Positions 1 to 8,608 are shown, counted from the first letter of the stretch. The stretch is DNA of 64,000 nucleotides from Mucilaginibacter mallensis (GCF_900105165.1 NZ_LT629740.1:3658001-3722000), one strand, 5' to 3'. Program-made: numbers and translations. Notes: generated by a model not told the origin, from the sequence alone.

Positions 1-957
1 ATGGTTTACTCCTGATAAAAACCGCGGCAAATAACCGCTCCTGGCCATAGCGAAAACCTGTCTTGATGACGCCAGTATAGTACCATGGAACGATGCGATC
101 AACCCAAACAGGCCTATGCTGGCAAATATTTTAGTTAAGCCGTTAGCTTTGCCTAAAGCTATAGCGATAGCCTCGGGCAAGGGGTAATCCATATTTTTTG
201 AGAAGATGCGCCAATCGGTAATGCCGCCTGTTAATATCATTACGCCTAAGGCTAAAAATATCAATGTAGCCAGGCCGGATATGTAGCCTTTAGGGATATT
301 CTTCTTGGGTTCTTTTACTTCCTCAGCAACCATGGCTACGCCTTCTATCGCCAAATAAAACCATACCGCGAATGGCAACGCGGCAAACACCCCTCCCCAA
401 CCAAAAGGCATAGGGTGGGCCAAATAATTAGCCATCTTAAAATGCGGCCCGATGATGCCCATGAACAACAATAGTTCGCCAACAGCCAATATGGTTATAA
501 AAACAGAAAACGTAGCCGACTCCTTTACCCCCGATATATTAATAATAACAAATAGCAGATTAAACACCATTGCCGAGGGTATTATAGGTATCTGCGGATA
601 TAAAAAGTGAAGGTAACTACCCAATGCCGCCGCTATGGCAGGTGTAGCGAACAGGAAATCGACCAAGGTGGCATAACCGGCTATTAACCCGCCAAACGGC
701 CCCATTGCACGGTACGCATAAGCAAAAGCGCCGCCTGCATGCGGAATGGCCGTAGTCAACTCGGTATAGCTAAAAATAAAGGTAACGTACATTACCGTGA
801 TGATGAGCGTAGCTATCAGAAAGCCGATTGTACCCGAAACGCCCCAGCCATAGTTCCACCCAAAATATTCGCCGGAGATAACCAACCCAACCGCTATGGC
901 CCACAGATGTATGGGTTTTAAAACTCTTTTTAATTGTTCAGTGCTTTTTTCAGTCAT
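1..957 (-). CDS. ethanolamine-type amino acid permease (APC family), 3' end cut by window
   Basis: The reading frame is open from the ATG at 957 to the window edge, giving the first 319 residues of a protein whose family is about 450 long. It is an inner-membrane APC-superfamily transporter with many hydrophobic helices. The N-terminal stretch SGEYFGWNYGW (about residues 27-37) and the later SRQVFAMARSGYLP segment near the edge are typical of the ethanolamine permease subfamily rather than general amino acid permeases. Uptake of ethanolamine is therefore the likely role, but the neighbour that could confirm it (for example ethanolamine ammonia-lyase) would lie outside the window. No clear -7 promoter box was found in the 207-nt gap upstream. 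Confidence 0.72.
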   Translation of the reverse strand, partial: MTEKSTEQLKRVLKPIHLWAIAVGLVISGEYFGWNYGWGVSGTIGFLIATLIITVMYVTFIFSYTELTTAIPHAGGAFAYAYRAMGPFGGLIAGYATLVDFLFATPAIAAALGSYLHFLYPQIPIIPSAMVFNLLFVIINISGVKESATFSVFITILAVGELLLFMGIIGPHFKMANYLAHPMPFGWGGVFAALPFAVWFYLAIEGVAMVAEEVKEPKKNIPKGYISGLATLIFLALGVMILTGGITDWRIFSKNMDYPLPEAIAIALGKANGLTKIFASIGLFGLIASFHGTILASSRQVFAMARSGYLPRFLSGVNH

Positions 958-1164
958 TGATTTATGGCCAGAGGTCTTATTCTGCCTTAAATTAGTCAAT
1001 GAATAGCTGATTTCAAAATCGGCCAATGTTATTTAATTGTTAAGCAGGATGCTTAAAACGCTGAATCTGTGACAAAAAAATTACAAATAAACATAAACTG
1101 CACAAAACACCTTTTCATTCCTATTGTTCAATCTATATAAAATAAACCTATAAAAGTTATTAAC

Positions 1165-1425
1165 ATGCTACGTATCAGTATTCCTTCAAACGGTCCTGCG
1201 AAGATTGATTATTCAACTTTTAGTAATTTTATGTTACCAATGCCTGATGGTATTGATAGCGAGGTAAATAATAGCCTTGTACTGCTTTTTGATGATGAGG
1301 AAAAGGCGATTGACTACACTAATCAATTGAGGCAACTTTCAGGCTCACAGAAAAAAGCAGGCAATGAGCTTATTGCTGCTATTGAGAAAGATATGTTTGT
1401 GAGAACTTACGCGCATTCGGCGTAG
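1165..1425 (+). CDS. small hypothetical protein (86 aa)
   Basis: This is an 86-residue soluble acidic protein with no signal peptide, no membrane helix and no motif that I recognise. Codon use is even and the ORF fills the gap between the divergent permease and the convergent alaS, so it is probably real. The residues FDDEEKAIDYTNQL look helical and charged. It is followed directly by a repeat element with GC-rich palindromes that may end transcription. Function unknown. Confidence 0.5.
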   Translation: MLRISIPSNGPAKIDYSTFSNFMLPMPDGIDSEVNNSLVLLFDDEEKAIDYTNQLRQLSGSQKKAGNELIAAIEKDMFVRTYAHSA

Positions 1426-1433
1426 GTGTGTTT

Positions 1434-1545
1434 TTTAGTTCCCCTCCCTGGAGGGGGCGCGATGGATGGTGTAGTGGCAGGGGTGGGTTTCTGCTGCTTG
1501 CACAAACACACCCCTACACCCCTCTCAAGAGGGGAATCGCACTTT
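1434..1545. repeat. GC-rich palindromic intergenic repeat
   Basis: Two short palindromes, CCCTCCCTGGAGGGG near 1441 and CCCCTCTCAAGAGGGG near 1520, flank a spacer whose GGGGTGGGTTT and AACACACCCCT segments are also complementary. The whole unit can fold into a branched hairpin. It sits between two convergent genes, where such elements often act as terminators. This looks like a dispersed chromosomal repeat; copies elsewhere cannot be checked from this window. Confidence 0.55.
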
Positions 1546-1557
1546 GGCCTCTCCTTT

Positions 1558-4425
1558 TTAAGCTACAAAACTCTTTGCCTTTTCCAAAGCTCTATCCACC
1601 CCCCCCAAATCCTTACCGCCAGCAGTAGCAAAAAACGGCTGACCACCACCACCACCTTGTATTTCTTTAGCTAATTCACGCACAATATTGCCCGCGTTTA
1701 AGCCTTTGTCCTTCACCAGGTTTTCACTCAACATTACGGTTAGGTTTGGTTTGCCGTCGATATCCGCAGCCAATACCAGGAACAAGTCTGATACAATATC
1801 CTTTAACTGGTAGGCCAGGTTCTTTATCGCATCGGCATTAGGCAGTTCCACTTTTTGGGCGATGAAGTTGATACCATTTATGCTTTCTACCTTTTTAGCC
1901 AGCTCATTTTTTAAGCCCGACGATTTTTCGAGGATGGATTTTTCTATTTCCTTTTTAAGCTTCGCATTTTCATCCAGCAGACTTTCAACGCTTTTAGCGA
2001 TATCCTTTGGATTCTTCAAGAGGTCTTTTAACTGATTAACCAGCTTGCTTTGCTCGTTGATAAAGTTTTCGGCAGCGATACCTGTGATGGCCTCGATACG
2101 GCGTACACCGGCAGCTACGGCGCTTTCGGATGTAATTTTAAAGTAACCAATAAAGCCGGTAGCTTTTACATGCGTACCCCCGCAAAGCTCCTTGCTAAAG
2201 GTTTCATCAAAAGTGATGACACGTACCTTATCACCATATTTTTCACCGAACAATGCGGTTACACCGCTTTGGATAGCTACATCATAAGGCACATCGCGTT
2301 CTTCTTTAAGGGCGATATTCTCGCGGATCTTTTCATTAACGATAGCCTCTATCCTTGCCAGTTCCTCATCGGTTACTTTGGCAAAGTGCGAGAAATCGAA
2401 ACGCAGGTATTCTGAGTTTACCAATGAGCCTTTCTGATTCACGTGCGTACCCAACACCTGTTTCATGGCAGCGTGCAAAAGGTGCGTAGCCGAGTGGTTA
2501 TTATTAGTACTGTTGCGCTTATCGGCATCAACAATAGCGGTTAATGCATCGTCAATATCATCCGGCAGCTTATCTACAAAATGAACGATCAGGCCATTCT
2601 CTTTCTTGGTATCGGTAACATCGATCACCTCCCCATCCGGGAAAACCAGTTCGCCGGTATCACCCACCTGCCCACCGCTTTCGGCATAAAATGGTGTTTT
2701 ATCCAGCACGATTTGGTATTGCTCCTTGCCTTTGGCGGTTACCTTGCGGTATTTCACCACATGGGCAATGCTTTCCGTTTCATCATAACCGGTGAACTCA
2801 ACGGTGTCGTCGTCTTTCAAAACGATCCAATCGGTGGTATCGATAGCTGTAGCAGCGCGAGAGCGGGATTTTTGAATTTGCAAATAATGATCGAATATAT
2901 CTTCATCTGCTTTATACATATGTTCATTCAGAATTAATCTGGTTAAGTCAAATGGGAATCCATAAGTATCATATAATATAAAAGTTGTCTCTCCCGGAAT
3001 ATATTGAACCATATCAAACAGCTTTTTAAATGCTGTGTTATAGTCCGTTAAATTTAGAAGTTCATTCATTAGTGAATAAAAACTAAATCCCCGTAACGGT
3101 ACAGGCATCTCAGAAACGTGATGAGCTAAATTTTGCACAACGGTATTTACATCATCTGACCCATATTTTGAAATATGGTTTATATCAAATTGATGCCAAT
3201 TTTTTCCTTTATGGTCAAGTAAAAACTCACTAATCTTATTCAGATATACTATATTCCTCATTAATAGTTCTATACCGGTAGCAAGTGTTTTTAAAAATGA
3301 TTCTTCCTCTTGTAAAACAACTCGCTGCACAAAATCTTTCTGATTATACAACCCATCAAACACACCCTTAAACTGCTCTGCCAGTAAAAGCACCAACTGG
3401 TTTAAAAACGGTTCTTTAAATCCTAAATATTGATATTGATATCTAACGGCTCTTCTTAAAATGCGACGAATAACATAGCCTGCTTTATTGTTTGATGGCA
3501 ATTGACCGTCTGATATAGCAAAGCTGATGGCGCGGATATGGTCGGCCATTACACGCATGGCAACGGCATCGTTCCAACCTTCTTCGCCGGGTTTGGCGGC
3601 GCTGTTATATTTCTTATTACTTTTCTCAGCTATAAATTGGATCAACGGCTGAAAAACATCCGTGTCATAATTAGATGACTTCCCCTGCAACACCCTTACC
3701 AAGCGCTCAAAGCCCATCCCGGTATCCACATGCTGTGCAGGCAGGGTTTGCAATGAACCATCTTTGAGGCGGTTAAACTGCATGAATACGTTGTTCCAGA
3801 TCTCAATCACCTGGTCATGGTCGGCATTTACCAGTGTGGCACCGCTTACCTCGGCACGCTCCGCATCCGGGCGACTATCAAAGTGGATCTCCGTACACGG
3901 CCCGCAAGGACCTGTTTCACCCATTTCCCAAAAGTTATCCTTTTTGTTGCCGGGTAAAATATGGGCCTCATCAACATACTGTTTCCACAGGTCGTAGGTT
4001 TCAGTATCCTTTGCCAGTCCCTCCTTTTCGTCGCCTTCAAAGTAGCTCACGTACAGGCGGTCTTTTGGCAGTTTGTAAACTTCAGTCAGCAGTTCCCAAC
4101 TCCAGGCAATGGCTTCCTTTTTAAAGTAGTCGCCAAAGCTCCAGTTGCCCAGCATCTCGAACATGGTATGGTGATAGGTATCAATACCCACTTCTTCCAG
4201 GTCGTTATGCTTGCCCGATACACGTAAGCAACGCTGCGTATCGGCAACGCGCGGATATTTGGCAGGTTCCTCGCCCAAAAAAATGGCTTTAAACTGGTTC
4301 ATTCCCGCGTTGGTGAACATCAGGGTTGGATCATTTTTAACCACAATTGGCGCTGAAGGCACGATGGTATGTCCCTTAGCTGCAAAAAAATCTAAAAAAG
4401 CCTTGCGTATTTCGGTAGCTGTCAT
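1558..4425 (-). CDS. alaS: alanyl-tRNA synthetase with an extra internal segment
   Basis: Charges tRNA-Ala in the cytoplasm. Class II catalytic core at the N-terminus (TNAGMNQFK, RCLRVSGKHNDLE), editing/zinc motifs HSATHLLHAA near residue 643 and CGGTH near 746, and a C-terminal DHHA1 domain ending in a glycine run (GGGGGQP). The ATG at 4425 is chosen over the in-frame TTG at 4434 because that TTG is part of the TATCTTTG promoter box. The protein is about 955 residues, against roughly 870-880 for usual bacterial AlaRS. The excess lies between EEESFLKTL and the conserved LYDTYGFPFDLT: about 75-80 AT-rich residues (nt 3010-3252) that I do not recognise. The rest aligns with the family by eye, so the enzyme is probably active. 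Confidence 0.96.
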   Translation of the reverse strand: MTATEIRKAFLDFFAAKGHTIVPSAPIVVKNDPTLMFTNAGMNQFKAIFLGEEPAKYPRVADTQRCLRVSGKHNDLEEVGIDTYHHTMFEMLGNWSFGDYFKKEAIAWSWELLTEVYKLPKDRLYVSYFEGDEKEGLAKDTETYDLWKQYVDEAHILPGNKKDNFWEMGETGPCGPCTEIHFDSRPDAERAEVSGATLVNADHDQVIEIWNNVFMQFNRLKDGSLQTLPAQHVDTGMGFERLVRVLQGKSSNYDTDVFQPLIQFIAEKSNKKYNSAAKPGEEGWNDAVAMRVMADHIRAISFAISDGQLPSNNKAGYVIRRILRRAVRYQYQYLGFKEPFLNQLVLLLAEQFKGVFDGLYNQKDFVQRVVLQEEESFLKTLATGIELLMRNIVYLNKISEFLLDHKGKNWHQFDINHISKYGSDDVNTVVQNLAHHVSEMPVPLRGFSFYSLMNELLNLTDYNTAFKKLFDMVQYIPGETTFILYDTYGFPFDLTRLILNEHMYKADEDIFDHYLQIQKSRSRAATAIDTTDWIVLKDDDTVEFTGYDETESIAHVVKYRKVTAKGKEQYQIVLDKTPFYAESGGQVGDTGELVFPDGEVIDVTDTKKENGLIVHFVDKLPDDIDDALTAIVDADKRNSTNNNHSATHLLHAAMKQVLGTHVNQKGSLVNSEYLRFDFSHFAKVTDEELARIEAIVNEKIRENIALKEERDVPYDVAIQSGVTALFGEKYGDKVRVITFDETFSKELCGGTHVKATGFIGYFKITSESAVAAGVRRIEAITGIAAENFINEQSKLVNQLKDLLKNPKDIAKSVESLLDENAKLKKEIEKSILEKSSGLKNELAKKVESINGINFIAQKVELPNADAIKNLAYQLKDIVSDLFLVLAADIDGKPNLTVMLSENLVKDKGLNAGNIVRELAKEIQGGGGGQPFFATAGGKDLGGVDRALEKAKSFVA

Positions 4426-4431
4426 AAGGTG

Positions 4432-4439
4432 CAAAGATA
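4432..4439 (-). promoter_or_regulatory. Bacteroidota -7 box (TATCTTTG) of alaS
   Basis: TATCTTTG matches the TAnnTTTG -7 element of the Bacteroidota housekeeping sigma factor. Only six bases separate it from the alaS ATG at 4425, so the transcript should start at or next to the start codon. The alternative TTG start overlaps the box and is unlikely to be used. Confidence 0.65.
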
Positions 4440-4445
4440 GAGTTT

Positions 4446-4480
4446 AGTCGGAAAGTCCGAAAGACGGAAAGTCGGAAAGT
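4446..4480. repeat. degenerate short tandem repeat (GGAAAGTC-type)
   Basis: About four imperfect copies of a unit resembling GTCGGAAA/GTCCGAAA run in tandem between alaS and the next palindromic repeat. The tract overlaps the likely upstream promoter region of alaS. It looks like a simple-sequence tract typical of this genome type; function unknown. Confidence 0.5.
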
Positions 4481-4498
4481 AAAAAGTTAATAAGCTTT

Positions 4499-4591
4499 GT
4501 CATTTCGAATGAGGTACGAGGAGAAAACTTCTGCGGTTTGCATAGCGGTTATACATATCGCAGAAGATTTCTCACTATCGTTCGAAATGAC
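4499..4591. repeat. REP-like palindromic element, copy A
   Basis: A 93-bp imperfect palindrome. The outer arms GTCATTTCGAA and TTCGAAATGAC are perfect inverses, and the inner arms CTTCTGCG and CGCAGAAG pair too. It lies in the divergent gap between alaS and the MerR gene. The outer GTCATT.CGA resembles copies B and C, but the core differs, so it is a related subfamily. Confidence 0.75.
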
Positions 4592-4637
4592 ACGTGGTTT
4601 TAAATTTTCAGACTTTCCGACTCCCAAAAAAATCACC

Positions 4638-4645
4638 TACCTTTG
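4638..4645 (+). promoter_or_regulatory. -7 box (TACCTTTG) of the MerR gene
   Basis: TACCTTTG fits TAnnTTTG and ends four bases before the ATG at 4650, pointing to a leaderless mRNA. It also shows that the longer reading frame starting at 4497, inside repeat A, is not the true start. Confidence 0.65.
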
Positions 4646-4649
4646 TACC

Positions 4650-4985
4650 ATGCCTTATAAAGAACGCGATATAAACAAGATGTACTACACCATGGGCGAG
4701 GTATCTGCCATGTTTGATGTAAATCAGTCGCTTATCCGTTTTTATGAAAAGGAGTTTGACGTTCTTCAGCCTAAAAAGAACAAAAAGGGCAACCGTTATT
4801 TCACCCCCGAGGATATCGAGAACCTCAAGATCATTTTTCATCTGATACGTGATAAAGGCTATACCCTTAACGGCGCTAAAGATCACCTGAAAAATAACTC
4901 AGGTGATACCAAGGATACCCAGCGCGTTCTGGATTCCCTCGAAAATATAAAAAAATTCCTGCTCGAAGTACGCGATCAGTTGTAG
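4650..4985 (+). CDS. MerR family transcriptional regulator (111 aa)
   Basis: A short MerR-type DNA-binding protein. After about 12 residues comes the winged helix-turn-helix (YYTMGEVSAMFDVNQSLIRFYEKEF), then a wing (KKGNRYFTPEDIENLKIIFHLIRDKGYTLNGAKDHL) and a short helical C-terminus. There is no effector domain or cysteine cluster, so the signal, if any, is unclear. The start at 4650 is chosen because the family motif begins there, a -7 box sits just upstream, and the upstream extension would translate a palindromic repeat. Divergent from alaS. This stand-alone form is common in Bacteroidota and uncharacterised as far as I know. Confidence 0.88.
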   Translation: MPYKERDINKMYYTMGEVSAMFDVNQSLIRFYEKEFDVLQPKKNKKGNRYFTPEDIENLKIIFHLIRDKGYTLNGAKDHLKNNSGDTKDTQRVLDSLENIKKFLLEVRDQL

Positions 4986-5030
4986 ATTACGGGGTAAAAG
5001 TTATCTTTATTTTTTCCTAAATAAAAACCA

Positions 5031-5123
5031 TGTCATTGCGATCCGCTGGAAGCGGAGTGGCAATCTCGTCGCATTCAATATGCAAGCGACGAGGTTGCCG
5101 CGTCGTTCCTCCTCACAATGACA
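5031..5123. repeat. REP-like palindromic element, copy B
   Basis: An imperfect palindrome of about 93 bp with outer arms TGTCATTG and CAATGACA and inner arms CTCGTCGC and GCGACGAG. Read on the minus strand it closely matches copy C (12738-12823), including the block GAGGAGGAACGACGCGGCAA. It fills the gap between the MerR gene and comEC. Confidence 0.8.
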
Positions 5124-5133
5124 AATAGAGATT

Positions 5134-7239
5134 ATGATAGCAAATCACAGAGGCGAGATCCCTTTTGTAGTTTTAATTATTCCTTTTTTACTGGGTATAA
5201 GCGTTGGACTAAACTTTACCCATGCTACTGATGTAACCCCGCTCACTATCCTGTTCCATTCATTAAGCTTTATTTTCATCGCGCTAAACCTTACTTATAA
5301 AAGATTCAATATTTATAAATACCGATGGCTTGGCGGATCATTAATGGTTGGTATATTATTATTGTTTGGCTGTATAAGCGTTATCAATTATAATGAGCTT
5401 AACCGTTCGACCCATTTCTCAAAAACAACTGCGCAATATGCTATTGTAAAGATCAGTAATGAGCCTGTACTCAAAAACGGTTTATTCCGATTTAAAGCTG
5501 ATGTTAAAGAAAGCGTCTCAAACGGAAAGCAAACACCGGTTACAGGCAATTTGCTCATCACTATAAAAGACACATCAGCAAAAAATCTTTATTATGGCGA
5601 TGAACTGCTTATCCCGGCAAACTATAAACCGGTTGATCCGCCGTTTAACCCGGCAGAGTTTAACTACAAACAATATTTAGCCTACCAGAATATTCATTAT
5701 CAATCCTTTTTATACCCGCATCAATACGCAGTTATAGCCTACAATACGGAAAATGCTGTTGTTGCCTACTCCTTGCGGTTAAAACAGCGCCTGATTCAAA
5801 AGTTTAAGGCTGGCATGACCGACACTTCGGCGGTTGCCGTAGCATCAGCCATTATACTTGGTTACAAAGCTGATATGAGCAGCAATGTATTGCAGGCGTA
5901 CTCAGCAACGGGTACTGTTTACGTGCTCACGGTTTCGGGGGCACAAGTAGCAGTAATTTATCTAATGTTGAGCTGGGCGCTTGGTTTTCTGTGGCAGTAT
6001 AAATATGGCAGGCTCATCAGGGCTGTTATCATCATCAGCATATTATGCTATTACGCATTGCTTACCGGCTTTTCGCCTGCCGTGTGCCGGGCGGTGTTAA
6101 TGGTGAGCTTGATAGTGATCGGCAAAACTTATAGCCGCTATATCAACTCGCTGAATTTATTGGCGGTTTCGGCATTTTTGCTCTTATTTTATGATCCATA
6201 TTTTATTACCGAAGTGGGATTTCAATTATCCTACATAGCCATAAGCGGCTTAATTATTTTCAGGCCGATAGTCTATAGCTGGCTCAAATTCAAAAACAAA
6301 TGGGCCGATAAATTATGGGGACTATGCTCCCTATCGATAGCCGCGCAGGTAGTTACCTTCCCCTTAAGCGCATTCTATTTTCACCAGTTCCCTGTTTATT
6401 TTTTGGTAAGTAACTTGTTCGTGTTTATTCCGGTTACTATAATTATGTACACCGGTTTTATTTATTTGTTGCTGCCGCAGATACCTGGCATATCAAACGC
6501 GCTCGCCTACCTACTGGATAAAACTATCCTGATCATGAACAAGGTGCTGACTTTTATGGAGCATTTACCCTTTGCTAGCATAAACAAAATATGGCTCAGC
6601 ACAACGGAGTATCTATTACTTTACGCCATTATTATCAGTTTGTTTTATTACCTTTATTACAAAAAATCGTGGCTGTTGCAAGCATGTTTAGGTTGCCTTT
6701 TATTGCTGAGTATTAGCATCAGCATTAAAAAGATCTACGCGCAGCAATCAAACAGTATAGCATTCCTTAACCTGCACAAACACATAGGTTTAGTGATAAA
6801 AAATGGCACTAAGGCTGTAGTGATTTCTGATTTAAGCGACACCGATAAAAACTACCGATACTCGATACAGCCATACCTGGATAGTAGCGGGATCAGCACT
6901 ATAAGCGTGTATAATTTAAAGCAGGATATCCAGTCGGCTTTTGTGTTGAAAAAGGGAAATCTCATCCAATTCATGAATAAAAGATTAGTGCTGTTTAATA
7001 AAGACCTGAGTGATGCACCGCTTAATAAAAAGCTTAAAACAGATTACATTTACCTTACCAACAACCCCTACGCAGCTATAAATTCAATAAATAAAAACTA
7101 TGTGTGCCAGTTACTCGTTATAGATGCTACCAACAGCGATCATTTTATAAGCAGCGTTATTAAACAAGCTGATACACTGCAAATAAAATACAGCTTATTA
7201 AAGCGTAACAAATCGTTAATTACCGTATCTAACGAATAA
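5134..7239 (+). CDS. ComEC/Rec2-family membrane protein
   Basis: A 701-residue polytopic inner-membrane protein. An N-terminal membrane segment and an OB-like extracytoplasmic region precede the competence core from about residue 215, with LTVSGAQVAVIYL, the LLTGFSPAVCRAVLM stretch and DPYFITEVGFQLSYIAISG, all standard ComEC signatures. ComEC proteins form the channel for DNA entry during transformation. The C-terminal 170 residues sit where other ComEC proteins carry a metallo-beta-lactamase domain, but I see no HxHxDH metal motif, so that domain is degenerate or absent, as in a subset of Bacteroidota homologues. It starts 11 nt after repeat B. No other competence genes are nearby. Confidence 0.85.
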   Translation: MIANHRGEIPFVVLIIPFLLGISVGLNFTHATDVTPLTILFHSLSFIFIALNLTYKRFNIYKYRWLGGSLMVGILLLFGCISVINYNELNRSTHFSKTTAQYAIVKISNEPVLKNGLFRFKADVKESVSNGKQTPVTGNLLITIKDTSAKNLYYGDELLIPANYKPVDPPFNPAEFNYKQYLAYQNIHYQSFLYPHQYAVIAYNTENAVVAYSLRLKQRLIQKFKAGMTDTSAVAVASAIILGYKADMSSNVLQAYSATGTVYVLTVSGAQVAVIYLMLSWALGFLWQYKYGRLIRAVIIISILCYYALLTGFSPAVCRAVLMVSLIVIGKTYSRYINSLNLLAVSAFLLLFYDPYFITEVGFQLSYIAISGLIIFRPIVYSWLKFKNKWADKLWGLCSLSIAAQVVTFPLSAFYFHQFPVYFLVSNLFVFIPVTIIMYTGFIYLLLPQIPGISNALAYLLDKTILIMNKVLTFMEHLPFASINKIWLSTTEYLLLYAIIISLFYYLYYKKSWLLQACLGCLLLLSISISIKKIYAQQSNSIAFLNLHKHIGLVIKNGTKAVVISDLSDTDKNYRYSIQPYLDSSGISTISVYNLKQDIQSAFVLKKGNLIQFMNKRLVLFNKDLSDAPLNKKLKTDYIYLTNNPYAAINSINKNYVCQLLVIDATNSDHFISSVIKQADTLQIKYSLLKRNKSLITVSNE

Positions 7240-7242
7240 TAA

Positions 7243-7250
7243 TAAATTTG
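7243..7250 (+). promoter_or_regulatory. -7 box (TAAATTTG)
   Basis: TAAATTTG fits TAnnTTTG just after the comEC stop and about 47 nt before the next ATG, so the following secreted-protein gene probably has its own promoter. Confidence 0.4.
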
Positions 7251-7297
7251 TTTTCAATAAATAAAAAGCATTAAATTGTATCAAATAAACTAAAAAC

Positions 7298-7927
7298 ATG
7301 AATATTAAGACCTTAACATCTACCCTGGGCATTGCCTTAACCTGTATTGCCATTAATGCCAAAGCGCAAAAAACTATTAATGAGGGCGTTGCTACCTTTA
7401 GCACAACTATACAGGGACAACCTGCCGAAGCCAAACAATATTTTAAAGCCGACTCATCAGCTACTACCATAAGCTTTGGACCGGGCACCGTTAAAATATT
7501 AACCACTGCAAAACATGATTATCTGGCTGTTATCCTTGATATTCCAGTTGCGGGACTGAAAAAAGCTGGCATTGCTACACCTGCGGAAATAGAAGAAGGT
7601 GCTGCCAATTACCCTACATTTACCTTTACCCCCACAACTGAAACAAAACAAATTTCAGGCTTTAACTGTAAAAAAGTTACAGCTAAGGATAATAAAAGCG
7701 GTAAAACATATGATATATGGATAACAAATGACATTGTTGTTCCACCTACTGCTTTACCTTTTTATTATGCTAGTGTAGGTGGCTATCCGGTGCAATACAC
7801 AGCTTTTCAACAAGGCCAGGAAACCACAATTACCATCAAATCGATAACCGATGGCAAAGCACCTGCCGGAACATACGCTATTGCACCAGACTTTGAAAAA
7901 GTAGGTATGAGCGATCTGCATCCATAA
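7298..7927 (+). CDS. secreted protein, GLPGLI/DUF4412-like
   Basis: 209 residues with a signal peptide (MNIKTLTSTLGIALTCIAINAKAQ, cleavage after AKA). The middle segment QISGFNCKKVTAKDNKSG followed by YDIWITNDI resembles the core of the GLPGLI and DUF4412 families of Bacteroidota envelope proteins, whose function is unknown. An N-terminal beta-rich region and a pro/gly-rich C-terminus suggest a periplasmic beta protein. It stands alone between its own -7 box and a strong terminator. Confidence 0.65.
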   Translation: MNIKTLTSTLGIALTCIAINAKAQKTINEGVATFSTTIQGQPAEAKQYFKADSSATTISFGPGTVKILTTAKHDYLAVILDIPVAGLKKAGIATPAEIEEGAANYPTFTFTPTTETKQISGFNCKKVTAKDNKSGKTYDIWITNDIVVPPTALPFYYASVGGYPVQYTAFQQGQETTITIKSITDGKAPAGTYAIAPDFEKVGMSDLHP

Positions 7928-7944
7928 TAAAAATACATTCCAAT

Positions 7945-7984
7945 AAAAAACGCCTTTCTGATAAACAGAAAGGCGTTTTTTATT
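7945..7984. terminator. bidirectional intrinsic terminator
   Basis: An uninterrupted 12-bp stem, AACGCCTTTCTG with CAGAAAGGCGTT, around a 4-nt loop, with A-runs on one side and T-runs on the other. It serves both the plus-strand gene ending at 7927 and the minus-strand operon ending at 8000. Confidence 0.9.
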
Positions 7985-7999
7985 ATAGAATAATATGTT

Positions 8000-8608
8000 T
8001 TAAGCTAGACTTGTTGAGAGCGCTTCCACCCATTGGCCAAACAAGCAGGTTTCAATATCAACTGCCTTTTGCGCATGTAGTTCCCAATCAGGCGAGAATT
8101 TTTTCAATTGGTTGATCATCTCTTCCAGGTGCCCTTCTTCTTCTAATATGATCGATTTTACATTTACTTTGCTGCCAACATTGTCAAGGGCTTCCTGGTA
8201 AACAGGGTAAAGTTCATCCGCACGTACCTCAATAGCATAAGTTACCAGCAAATAGGCTGCAAAACGCAGTTCACTACCTGTTAATTTCAGTTCTTTCTTT
8301 AGATAGCGGCATACATCTACATCCAACTGGTTTAAATAATATTTACTATAAGCCGGAGCTAATAAATATTCGCCTGCATAGGTTGGGCATAACCCCTCGC
8401 CTGCTTTCTCAATTTGCTTTTTAAGGTAGAAGGCATGGCGATGCTCCTCGGCGGCATGTTTTAGTATGATATAAGTTACAGTAACCGGATCTTCACTGGC
8501 TGATATTTTGCGCGCCCCGGTATTTTCCATTAATGATAATGTGTTTAACCAGCGTGCATGCAGTTGGGGTTGGGCTATTATAGTAGGTAGTATGTTATTC
8601 AGTTCCAT
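8000..8608 (-). CDS. ferritin-like four-helix diiron protein in the bioA operon
   Basis: A 202-residue soluble helical protein. Two ExxH pairs (E55/H58 and E157/H160), with glutamates at 28 and 127, are spaced as in a four-helix diiron carboxylate protein of the ferritin-like superfamily. It has no ferritin pore or rubrerythrin rubredoxin domain. The gene starts 2 nt after the bioA stop and is the last gene of the operon. The position suggests a role tied to bioA or to metal homeostasis (a CDF exporter heads the operon), but neither is proven. An oxygenase or oxidase role is possible, since related folds carry such activities. Confidence 0.7.
   Translation of the reverse strand: MELNNILPTIIAQPQLHARWLNTLSLMENTGARKISASEDPVTVTYIILKHAAEEHRHAFYLKKQIEKAGEGLCPTYAGEYLLAPAYSKYYLNQLDVDVCRYLKKELKLTGSELRFAAYLLVTYAIEVRADELYPVYQEALDNVGSKVNVKSIILEEEGHLEEMINQLKKFSPDWELHAQKAVDIETCLFGQWVEALSTSLA

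Noticed and set aside
4426..4434. TTG start of alaS at 4434
   Set aside because: The TTG is part of the TATCTTTG promoter box; the ATG at 4425 fits the family start (MTATEIR).
4497..4649. 51-residue N-terminal extension of the MerR protein
   Set aside because: It would translate a palindromic repeat, and a -7 promoter box lies at 4638-4645, just before the ATG at 4650 where family homology begins.
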